A DNA stretch of 64,000 nt from Martelella endophytica. GTDB lineage: Bacteria > Pseudomonadota > Alphaproteobacteria > Rhizobiales > Rhizobiaceae. The stretch spans positions 2,383,944 through 2,447,943 of the forward strand of contig NZ_CP010803.1 in assembly GCF_000960975.1 (NCBI RefSeq). Direction: 5' to 3'. Shown piece after piece: positions 56,991-64,000 of the stretch. The notes beneath the pieces were generated by a model. That model was not told the DNA's origin. It did not search any database and was given only the letters and a program-made list of their open reading frames with translations. The translations under genes and the position numbers were made by a program. Position 1 is the first letter of the stretch, and each line of letters starts with the position of its first letter.

Positions 56991-57488
56991 GTGCATCAGA
57001 CTCCAGTTTCGTTTTCTGTTCCGCAGCGCATCCTGCATTGGGCGGTAGCCCTGCTGGTTTTCTTCAACCTCCTCTTTCCGGACGGCATGGGGCGCTGGGC
57101 CCATCTGTTCTTTAGCGGTGAGCCCGTGCCCGCCGACGTCGTGGCTTCCGCCAATATCCACGCCTATGTGGGCATCGCAGTGCTGGTGCTGGCGCTGATT
57201 CGTCTGGCCCTTCGGCTGATTCAGGGCGTTCCGGCCGATCCCGAGGATGAGCCGGCCATCTTCCGGTTGCTTTCCAAAGTTGCTCACTGGACCTTCTATC
57301 TGCTGTTTATCGCGATGCCCCTGGCCGGCATGGCGGGCTATTATCTCGGCAGCGGCGCGGCGGCCGAAATCCACGGCGGGCCGATGAAGGTCCTGATGTG
57401 GGCCCTGATCGTCGCCCATGTCGGCGCGGTTGCCGTTCACCAGTTCTATTGGAAAACCGGCATTCTGAAACGAATGACGACAGGCTGA
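56991..57488 (+). CDS. Cytochrome b561 family protein
   Basis: Four-helix diheme membrane protein (165 aa). Heme-ligand His residues are in QRILHWAVALL, NIHAYVGIAVLVLALIRLALR, KVAHWTFYLLFIAMPLAG and IVAHVGAVAVHQFYWK. It likely passes electrons between quinol and periplasmic or membrane acceptors; some relatives detoxify superoxide (CybB/SodB-like). GTG at 56991 follows AAAGGGG and gives the conserved N-terminus; the longer frame from 56859 runs back through the lpdA terminator. Confidence 0.87.
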   Translation: MHQTPVSFSVPQRILHWAVALLVFFNLLFPDGMGRWAHLFFSGEPVPADVVASANIHAYVGIAVLVLALIRLALRLIQGVPADPEDEPAIFRLLSKVAHWTFYLLFIAMPLAGMAGYYLGSGAAAEIHGGPMKVLMWALIVAHVGAVAVHQFYWKTGILKRMTTG

Positions 57489-57585
57489 TCACTGCGGGAA
57501 ATCCGTTTTCAGATCTCGCTAAGGCGCAATGGACAGATTCAAGGCGCTGGAGTGACCTTGCGTGTCCGAAAGGACGCGCGGCGCT

Positions 57586-57732
57586 CTAATGGCAATGAAC
57601 CTTGCCGACACGGTTATCCATGTGACAACACTGGCCCTGCGGCGAGCTTTTGCGACACCCGCCACCGTGGGCGTAGCTGGCCGTCGTTGTGGCTATGATC
57701 AGTAAAGCCGAGAGAAGTATTCTTTTATGCAT
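57586..57732 (-). CDS. 48-aa exported Cys/His-rich peptide (YHYH-like)
   Basis: A gene too short for routine prediction. ATG at 57732, preceded on the minus strand by AGGGGG, opens a Sec signal peptide (MHKRILLSALLIIATTTASYA). The 27-residue mature part begins HGGGC, then has a GQCCHMDNRVG core and ends VHCH, with 4 Cys and 5 His before the TAG stop at 57586. The spacing of HGGG and the terminal HCH resembles small YHYH-domain proteins of rhizobia (AHGGG...G-YHCH). Function unknown; periplasmic metal binding is a reasonable guess from the Cys/His content. It lies alone between two genes on the other strand. Confidence 0.72.
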   Translation of the reverse strand: MHKRILLSALLIIATTTASYAHGGGCRKSSPQGQCCHMDNRVGKVHCH

Positions 57733-58010
57733 GGTGAAATGCCCCCTGTTTGACGGGGTATATTTTCTTTTCTAATTTAGAGAAGTCATCGTAGACTTTT
57801 GTCTACGTCTTTAATTTCGGATGTCGCTGGGAACACATGCCGCGCGCTGCCGTCCGCTCCTTCTTGAAATTGATTAAAAATACGTAATGTATTGAAAAAT
57901 AGATACAATTCACGAACGGTTGATTTGGTGTTGGGCGCTCTGATCGCTAAGTAAAAGGATACAAGAAGGTGGAAAGCCTCTTTGGAGTGAAACAACCTGG
58001 AGTGAAGACA
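57733..58010. promoter_or_regulatory. 278-base AT-rich divergent region
   Basis: No gene is supported. Notably more AT-rich than its surroundings. It contains CGTAGAC-TTTT-GTCTACG (57790-57807), a perfect 7-bp inverted repeat followed by TCTTTAATTT, which may be an operator or hairpin. It lies between the starts of the 48-aa peptide and the 85-aa protein and should contain the promoters of both. Confidence 0.45.
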
Positions 58011-58268
58011 ATGAAGAAAGTGATCGCAATTGCGGCCGTTACCCTTTTGGCCGGAACCGGTGCGGTATTCGCCGCGCAGCCGATGATGAACCACTACGCG
58101 CCCTACATTTCCCAGAGCGACAAGGCGCTGGCGGCCAATTACGAGCCGGGCAGCGTCTATTCGGTGACCCAGAACGACAATCTTGGCCGTACGCTGGTCA
58201 AGACCATCAAGGTCCAGCAGGACGGCACGCCGAAGCTCATCGATTTCCAGTATACGAATTTCAACTGA
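58011..58268 (+). CDS. Small secreted protein of unknown function (85 aa)
   Basis: Signal peptide MKKVIAIAAVTLLAGTGAVFA with mature start AQPMMNHY. The rest is an exported ~64-residue region: ISQSDKALAANYEPGSVYSV, DNLGRTLVKTIKVQQDG and IDFQYTNFN, plausibly a short beta-rich domain without Cys. I do not recognise a family. ATG at 58011 follows GGAG and opens the signal peptide; a GTG at 57969 would add 14 residues before it. A perfect hairpin follows (58293-58320). AT-rich upstream DNA could mark a recently acquired or environmentally regulated gene. Confidence 0.8.
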   Translation: MKKVIAIAAVTLLAGTGAVFAAQPMMNHYAPYISQSDKALAANYEPGSVYSVTQNDNLGRTLVKTIKVQQDGTPKLIDFQYTNFN

Positions 58269-58292
58269 TCGCCCGACCCAAGCAAACCGATC

Positions 58293-58325
58293 GAACCCCG
58301 CGCCACCGGTCGCGGGGTTCTTCGT
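58293..58325. terminator. Terminator between the 85-aa gene and xerC
   Basis: GAACCCCGCG (58293-58302) and CGCGGGGTTC (58311-58320) form a perfect 10-bp stem with an 8-base loop in the gap between convergent genes; TTCGTATTTC follows. Probably acts in both directions. Confidence 0.75.
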
Positions 58326-58328
58326 ATT

Positions 58329-59264
58329 TCAGGCGCGGGGATGGGCTTTGTCGTAGATTTCGAGAAGCCGCGTAGTGTCGACCCCGGTATAGACCTGGGT
58401 TGTCGAAAGGCTCGCATGGCCAAGCAGTTCCTGGATCGTGCGAAGGTCGCCGCCGGCTGCCAGAAGATGGGTGGCGAAGGAATGCCTGAGCGCATGCGGC
58501 GTCGCCTTCTCCGAAAGCCCTAGCGCACCGCGCAAAGCCTGCATTTCCCTCTGGATGATCGCTGGCTGCAGCTTCTTGCCCCTCAGCCCCCTGAAGAGCG
58601 GCGCGTCGGCGTCGATCTGGTAGGGGCAAAGCTTTTCATAGTTCCTGACGGCATCAAGAGCGGCGGCGAGTAGCGGCACGATGCGGGTCTTGCCGCCCTT
58701 GCCGGTGATGCGCAACCGGTCGGGGGATCCTGCAAAATCGCCCGGCGTCAGCGCCAGCGCTTCCGAGATGCGCAGGCCGCAGCCATAGAGCAGCGCAAAG
58801 ACCGCGGCATTTCGCGCGGCGATCCAGGGTTCTTCGGCAAGCTGCGCCTCCTGTCCTGCAAGCGCGACCGCATCCTTGGCCGCAAGAGGTTTCGGCAGCG
58901 ATTTCGGCTGTTTCGGCGCGCGCATGGCGGTGATGCCGGCGGCATTGGCAAGGCCGCGCCGCTCCAGCCAGCGCAGGAAAGAGCGAATGCCGGCAAGATC
59001 GCGCCCGAGCGTGCGGGCTTCGACGCCTTCGCGCCGGCGAAAGGCGAGGTAGGCACGGATATCGGCGGGACGTAGTGTCGCAATATCGGAAAGCCTGACA
59101 GGACGGGCAACATGGCGGCAGAGAAAGGTCAGGAACTGGCGCGTGTCGCGCTCATAGGCCTCGGTGGTGTTCTCCGAAAGTCGCCGCTCGCCGGCAAGCT
59201 GCCCGAGCCAGTCCTGACGCAACCGCAGGACCTCGTCTTCGGCGGGGACGAGTATGTTTTCCAT
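58329..59264 (-). CDS. xerC: Tyrosine recombinase XerC
   Basis: Site-specific recombinase that resolves chromosome dimers at dif with XerD (311 aa). It has an N-terminal SAM-like DNA-binding domain (GQLAGERRLSENTTEAYERD, LGRDLAGIRSFLRWLERRG). Catalytic residues are Arg in GCGLRISEALALTP, Lys in TGKGGKTRIVP, His/Arg in HALRHSFATHLLAAG, His in LGHASLSTTQVYT and the nucleophile Tyr. Not part of a mobile element: no att sites or cargo around it, and xerC near priA is usual in rhizobia. Confidence 0.93.
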   Translation of the reverse strand: MENILVPAEDEVLRLRQDWLGQLAGERRLSENTTEAYERDTRQFLTFLCRHVARPVRLSDIATLRPADIRAYLAFRRREGVEARTLGRDLAGIRSFLRWLERRGLANAAGITAMRAPKQPKSLPKPLAAKDAVALAGQEAQLAEEPWIAARNAAVFALLYGCGLRISEALALTPGDFAGSPDRLRITGKGGKTRIVPLLAAALDAVRNYEKLCPYQIDADAPLFRGLRGKKLQPAIIQREMQALRGALGLSEKATPHALRHSFATHLLAAGGDLRTIQELLGHASLSTTQVYTGVDTTRLLEIYDKAHPRA

Positions 59265-59406
59265 GGTGCAACCTGTTGCCTCTCTCTTGTCGCCGGCTCA
59301 AATTGCATTAAATTGCGTTAGAAAAACGCTAATGGTTCAAGGGAGGTGTCATTGTCTTATAATGTAGAATTGCGATATATGGCCCTCAGCAATAGCAGGA
59401 CCTTTT

Positions 59407-60318
59407 ATGGCGCGTCGTGATTCTCCCTCCGCCCTGGCGCATTTCGCTGAGACAGTGGCACTCTTTTCCCAGGGCCGCCCTGGCCATATCGTGGACACGC
59501 TCATCGCCGAGCGCGGTGAGAAGATCGTTCACAATCCGCTCTGGCCGGTGATGCGACCCTTCCTCCATCTGCTGCTTGGCTACGGCAAGGCGATGGAATT
59601 TGCCAACGACGTCCAGTCGATTTCCGGTTACCAGGTTTTCGAATATCTTTCCGCGAAGCTCGGGCTCGATATTCACTCGAGCGGGCTTGATCGCGTGCCC
59701 GAAAAGGGCGGCTTCATGATGGTCTCGAACCATCCGACCGGCATTGCCGATGGCGTCGCCGTGTTCGATCTGCTCAAGGCGCGCCGCCCCGACATGATGT
59801 TCTTCGCCAATCGTGATGCCGTGCGCGTCAATCCGCGGCTGGTGGAGATGATCATTCCGGTCGAATGGCGCGAGGAGTTCAAGAGCAAGCTGAAGGCGCG
59901 GGAAACGCTGCAGGTCACCAATGCCTCCATCCGCGAGGAAAAGGCGATCGTGCTGTTCCCGTCCGGCCGCATCGCCTATTGGGACGAAGGGCGGCTGAAC
60001 GAGCGCCCGTGGAAGACTTCGGCCATCGGCTTTGCCCGCAAATATGATCTGCCGATCCTGCCGGTGCACCTGAAGGCCCGGAATTCCGGGCTGTTCTACT
60101 GGTTCGCCAAATGGTCGACGGAACTGCGCGACATGACCGTTTTCCACGAACTTCTGAACAAGACCGGCGATCGCTTCGATTTCACCATCGGCCATATGAT
60201 TCCGCCCGACGCCCTGGAAGGCGATCCCGCCGAGGTGACAGCGGCGCTTGAAAGGCACACGGTTCACACCCTGGCGCAGGATCGCGACGCTGTCTTCAGC
60301 CTCGAAAAGGCCAAGTGA
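59407..60318 (+). CDS. Lysophospholipid acyltransferase family protein
   Basis: PlsC-type acyltransferase of 303 aa. The catalytic block is FMMVSNHPTGIADGVAVFDL, with His and Asp, followed by the acceptor-binding VLFPSGRIAYW. Relatives in rhizobia acylate lyso-ornithine lipids (OlsA) or glycerophospholipids; which one applies here cannot be told. No olsB-like partner is adjacent. It lies divergent from xerC with 142 bases between and before priA. Confidence 0.82.
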   Translation: MARRDSPSALAHFAETVALFSQGRPGHIVDTLIAERGEKIVHNPLWPVMRPFLHLLLGYGKAMEFANDVQSISGYQVFEYLSAKLGLDIHSSGLDRVPEKGGFMMVSNHPTGIADGVAVFDLLKARRPDMMFFANRDAVRVNPRLVEMIIPVEWREEFKSKLKARETLQVTNASIREEKAIVLFPSGRIAYWDEGRLNERPWKTSAIGFARKYDLPILPVHLKARNSGLFYWFAKWSTELRDMTVFHELLNKTGDRFDFTIGHMIPPDALEGDPAEVTAALERHTVHTLAQDRDAVFSLEKAK

Positions 60319-60402
60319 TCGGGAGCGCCGCGCCGCACCCGTCTGACCGCTGATCAATCCGCCGCTTCACATTCGCGCCGGTCGGGGGCAAGCTGACCAG
60401 CC

Positions 60403-62610
60403 ATGATTTCAGATTCGCTCGATCTTTTCGGAAAGCCGCCCAATCTGGTGAGCGCCGTCCCGGTGATGGTGCCGCTGCCGGTGGACGGGCCTTATTCCTA
60501 TGCCGTTCCGGAAGGCATGGTGGTGATGCCGGGTTCGGTCGTGCAGGTGCCGGTCGGGCCGCGCAAGGTGATCGGCATTGTCTGGGATGAGGCCGCCGAT
60601 CTCGTCGATCCCAAGAAACTGAGACCCATCGAACATGTATTCGACTGCCCGCCAGTGAGCGACGGCATGCGCCGCTTCGTCGACTGGGTCGCCTCCTATA
60701 CCCTGACGCCGCCCGGTCTCGTTGCCCGCATGGCGGTGCGCGCGCCGGCCGCGCTCGAGCCGGAGCCGATGGTCGAGGGCGTGCGGCTGACCGGCGTTCA
60801 GCCGGAGCGGATGACGCCGGCGCGCAGCCGCGTGCTGGAGCTGGCGGAAGAGGTTCCGGTCTGGACCCGCCTTGGCCTTGCCCATGCGGCGGGCGTCAGC
60901 ACCAGCGTCGTCGACACGATGATGAAGCATGGCGTGTTCGAAACCATCTTCCTGCCGCCACCGCCAGCCGTCGGCCTGCCCGAACCCGACCACGCGCCGC
61001 CGGACCTCTCGCCCGATCAGCAGGTCTCGGCCGACAAGCTGGTGGATGCGGTCAGGGCAGGGGGCTTTTCGGTGACGCTGATCGACGGCGTTACCGGCTC
61101 CGGCAAGACCGAGGTCTATTTCGAGGCGATCGCCGAGACGCTCCGCCAGGGGCGGCAGGTGCTGATTCTGCTGCCGGAAATCGCGCTCACGTCGGCCTTC
61201 CTCGGTCGATTCGAAAGCCGCTTTGGGGCCAAGCCCGGCGAATGGCATTCGGATCTTGCCCCGCGCATGCGCGAAAAGGTCTGGCGCCAGACTTCGGAGG
61301 GAACGGTCAAGGTCGTCGCCGGTGCGCGTTCGGCCCTGTTCCTGCCGTTTGACGACCTCGGCCTCATCATCGTCGACGAGGAACACGATACTGCCTACAA
61401 ACAGGAAGACCGGGTGTTCTACAACGCTCGCGATATGGCTGTGGTGCGCGCCCGAATCGGCGGTTTTTCGGCAGTGCTCGCCTCCGCCACGCCCTCCGTC
61501 GAAAGCCAGGTCAACGCCCTTTCGGGGCGCTACGACCGGCTGCATCTGCCCGGTCGATTCGCCGAAGCCGCCCTTCCGGACCTCACGACAGTCGACATGC
61601 GCCGCCATCCGCCGGCGCGTGGCGGCTTCCTGTCGCCGGTGCTCATCGACGCGGTCGAGCGTTCGGTGAAGCGCGGCGAGCAGGCGCTCCTGTTCCTGAA
61701 CCGGCGTGGCTATGCGCCGCTGACGCTCTGCCGGGTCTGCGGCCATCGCTTCCAGTGCCCCAATTGCTCAAGCTGGCTGGTCGAGCATCGCTTCCGCGGC
61801 CAGCTGATGTGCCACCACTGCGGCCATGCCGAGCCCGTGCCGGAAGCCTGCCCGGAATGCGGCACGCTCGATCATCTCGTCGCCTGCGGGCCAGGCGTGG
61901 AGCGCATTGCCGAAGAGGTCGAGAAGCATTTTCCCGAACGTCGCACCATCATTCTGTCCTCGGACATGGCCGGTGGCGTCAAACGGCTGAGGCTGGAACT
62001 GGAGGCGGTGGCGAATGGCGAGGCCGATATCGTGATCGGCACCCAGCTCGTCGCCAAGGGCCATAATTTTCCGTTGATGACGACGGTGGGTGTTGTCGAC
62101 GCCGATATCGGGCTTGCCAATGGCGATCCGCGTGCGGCCGAGCGCACCTTCCAGCTGCTGTCGCAGGTGACCGGCCGCGCCGGGCGCACGGGGCTTGCGA
62201 GCCGTGGGCTGATCCAGACCTATCAGCCGATGCATCCGGTGATGCAGGCGATCGTTTCCGGCGATGCCGAGGCTTTCTACGAACGCGAGATCGGCGAGCG
62301 CGAAAAGAGTGGCCTGCCGCCCTTCGGCCGGCTCGCCGCCGTCATCGTCTCGGCCGAAACCCGCGCCGAGGCGGAGGTCCATGCGCGCGGCTTGCGGGCA
62401 TCGGCGCCTCATGGGCGAACGATCTCCGTACTCGGCCCGGCAGAGGCGCCGCTGGCGCTGGTGCGCGGACGCTACCGGTTCCGTCTTCTGGTGCATGGTC
62501 GCAGGACTGACGATATTCAGGCCTATCTTCGGGCCATGCTCGAAAACGGACCGAAACAACGCGGTTCGGTGCGGGTTCAGCTTGACATCGACCCGCAAAG
62601 CTTCCTCTAA
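60403..62610 (+). CDS. priA: Primosomal protein N' (replication restart helicase PriA)
   Basis: 3'-5' superfamily 2 helicase that reloads the replicative helicase at stalled forks (735 aa). It has an N-terminal 3'BD domain (VMVPLPVDGPYSYAVPEG), Walker A DGVTGSGKTEVYFEAI, Walker B LIIVDEEHDTAYKQ, and a zinc-binding cluster of eight Cys in CRVCGHRFQCPNC and CHHCGHAEPVPEACPECG. The C-terminal helicase motif is VIGTQLVAKGHNFPLMT with GRAGR after it. Together with ruvCAB, rnhA and xerC it forms the genome-maintenance part of this window. Confidence 0.97.
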   Translation: MISDSLDLFGKPPNLVSAVPVMVPLPVDGPYSYAVPEGMVVMPGSVVQVPVGPRKVIGIVWDEAADLVDPKKLRPIEHVFDCPPVSDGMRRFVDWVASYTLTPPGLVARMAVRAPAALEPEPMVEGVRLTGVQPERMTPARSRVLELAEEVPVWTRLGLAHAAGVSTSVVDTMMKHGVFETIFLPPPPAVGLPEPDHAPPDLSPDQQVSADKLVDAVRAGGFSVTLIDGVTGSGKTEVYFEAIAETLRQGRQVLILLPEIALTSAFLGRFESRFGAKPGEWHSDLAPRMREKVWRQTSEGTVKVVAGARSALFLPFDDLGLIIVDEEHDTAYKQEDRVFYNARDMAVVRARIGGFSAVLASATPSVESQVNALSGRYDRLHLPGRFAEAALPDLTTVDMRRHPPARGGFLSPVLIDAVERSVKRGEQALLFLNRRGYAPLTLCRVCGHRFQCPNCSSWLVEHRFRGQLMCHHCGHAEPVPEACPECGTLDHLVACGPGVERIAEEVEKHFPERRTIILSSDMAGGVKRLRLELEAVANGEADIVIGTQLVAKGHNFPLMTTVGVVDADIGLANGDPRAAERTFQLLSQVTGRAGRTGLASRGLIQTYQPMHPVMQAIVSGDAEAFYEREIGEREKSGLPPFGRLAAVIVSAETRAEAEVHARGLRASAPHGRTISVLGPAEAPLALVRGRYRFRLLVHGRRTDDIQAYLRAMLENGPKQRGSVRVQLDIDPQSFL

Positions 62611-62652
62611 ATGAAGTGAGGCGGAAAATGGCATGACAATGAGGAGATCCCG

Positions 62653-63039
62653 ATGAGTTTTTATTGGCCGGAGAGTTTCGTAGGCCAGATCGCGCTGTTC
62701 ATGGCAGTGGTGATCCTGATCTGGGGGCTGATCGTCGCGCTGGCGCCGTTGCGGCTGCTTGGCATTGCCGGCTTTACCGGTCTCAGGGAAGAAGGCTCGG
62801 CGAGTATCCACATTCGTTCGCTGATCGGCGGCACCTACGCCGCGATCTCGCTGATGGCGCTCCTGTTCGACCAGCCGATGATCTACCGCACATTTGGCCT
62901 GGCGCTGATTTTCGGTTTCCTGACGCGTCTTCTGTGGATGGCGACGCTGAAGAGCCGATCGGTGATGGGAGGAATCTTCCTCGTGTGCCAAGCAGTTGCG
63001 GGCGTATTCATGCTGCTATACGGACTGGGTTGGGCTTGA
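62653..63039 (+). CDS. Four-helix membrane protein, possibly DUF4345-like
   Basis: Protein of 128 aa with about four hydrophobic helices (IALFMAVVILIWGLIVALAP; SLIGGTYAAISLMALLF; FGLALIFGFLTRLLWM; GGIFLVCQAVAGVFMLLYG). The APLRLLGIAGF and HIRSLIGGTYAA segments resemble DUF4345-type membrane proteins, but the match is by eye only. No function can be given. GAGGAG precedes the ATG. Alone between priA and the atp operon. Confidence 0.7.
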   Translation: MSFYWPESFVGQIALFMAVVILIWGLIVALAPLRLLGIAGFTGLREEGSASIHIRSLIGGTYAAISLMALLFDQPMIYRTFGLALIFGFLTRLLWMATLKSRSVMGGIFLVCQAVAGVFMLLYGLGWA

Positions 63040-63279
63040 CGCGAAATACAGCGAAAACTGGTTTCTTTCAGGGTTTTGCAGCTTTGACGCGGGAAAGGAC
63101 CGGCAATGTTTCAAACCGGCTTTGATCGTGTTGCGGAGAGCTTATAGCTGTGCTAGACGAACCCCGACTATCGAGAGGGCAAGCGGAATAATTTGCTGTT
63201 TCGCGGGGATATTGTGAGGATTTGAGGGCCTTGCGGCATGTCGTTGGAGGCATCGCAGGGATCGTTTTAAGGGGAATAT
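63040..63279 (+). promoter_or_regulatory. 240-base upstream region of the atp operon
   Basis: No gene supported. Should hold the atpHAGDC promoter, but I find no convincing -35/-10 pair. AAGGGG (63269-63274) is the ribosome site for atpH. Confidence 0.35.

Positions 63280-64000
<721 letters not shown>

Noticed and set aside
57786..58094. 102-aa minus-strand frame overlapping the 85-aa secreted protein
   Set aside because: It overlaps the signal peptide region of a better-supported gene and its AT-rich part, has no ribosome site and no family-like features.
58329..59264. Tyrosine recombinase as a sign of an integrated element
   Set aside because: Sequence is XerC-like, the neighbours are core genes, and no attachment repeats, tRNA target or cargo genes were seen.

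Overview
This is a 64 kb chromosomal window from a high-GC alphaproteobacterium. The evidence points to Hyphomicrobiales, most likely Rhizobiaceae or a close relative (Rhizobium, Agrobacterium, Martelella, Hoeflea). That evidence is the gene content and order: mdh-sucCDAB-lpdA, sdhCDAB, ruvCAB, fabI/phosphatase/aroC, tldD-ialB next to coxBA-ctaB-ctaG-coxC, and xerC...priA...atpHA. The APH-type homoserine kinase and the IalB, DUF983 and SURF1 neighbours fit the same group. The assignment is inference from gene content; no rRNA or tRNA gene is present. I found no transposon, prophage, CRISPR array or plasmid functions, so this is mostly conserved core chromosome.

Layout. (1) 1-11.3 kb is an accessory sugar locus: a divergent ABC ATPase (cut by the window edge), a binding protein, two permeases, a cytoplasmic GH38 alpha-mannosidase, a ROK regulator, a mannitol dehydrogenase/fructuronate reductase family enzyme and a cytoplasmic GH13 amylase. 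It looks like uptake and intracellular breakdown of mannose-containing oligosaccharides. (2) 11.3-19.9 kb holds aroC, a histidine phosphatase and fabI on the minus strand, then pdxH, a UPF0303 protein, a DUF2087 protein, a frameshifted alpha/beta hydrolase, an acetyltransferase, tldD and ialB. (3) 20.2-30.4 kb holds the aa3 cytochrome oxidase operon with its assembly factors (ctaB, a 44-aa membrane protein, ctaG, coxC). It continues with DUF983, SURF1, a Mug-like glycosylase, ispH, thrB and rnhA. (4) 30.4-41.2 kb holds ruvCAB, an AraC regulator with DUF2000, a secreted phytase-like protein, rnd, aspS, a second AraC regulator divergent from an SDR, and a METTL20-like methyltransferase. (5) 41.5-56.9 kb holds sdhCDAB, a lipoprotein, zapE, and mdh-sucCD-sucA-sucB-lysE-lpdA. 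(6) 57-64 kb holds a cytochrome b561, two small secreted proteins (one only 48 aa), xerC, an acyltransferase, priA, a membrane protein and the start of the atp operon.

How the genes fit together. The window encodes most of the TCA cycle from 2-oxoglutarate to oxaloacetate, its entry into respiration (Sdh), the terminal oxidase, and the beginning of ATP synthase. It also carries recombination/replication genes (ruvCAB, xerC, priA, rnhA) and biosynthetic genes (aroC, fabI, ispH, thrB, pdxH).

I did not find a clearly novel multi-gene system. The most interesting signals are small and non-coding: (a) interleaved perfect inverted repeats with pseudoknot topology upstream of mdh, sharing a CGATT/AATCG element with the sdhC upstream region; (b) a hairpin that would hide the ribosome binding site of the phytase-like gene; (c) paired palindromes in the fabI leader; (d) an FNR/FixK-type box just upstream of coxB; (e) a 48-aa Cys/His-rich exported peptide; and (f) a Mug-family glycosylase lacking the canonical catalytic asparagine. 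Hairpins and motifs were found by eye; folding and database searches were not run.
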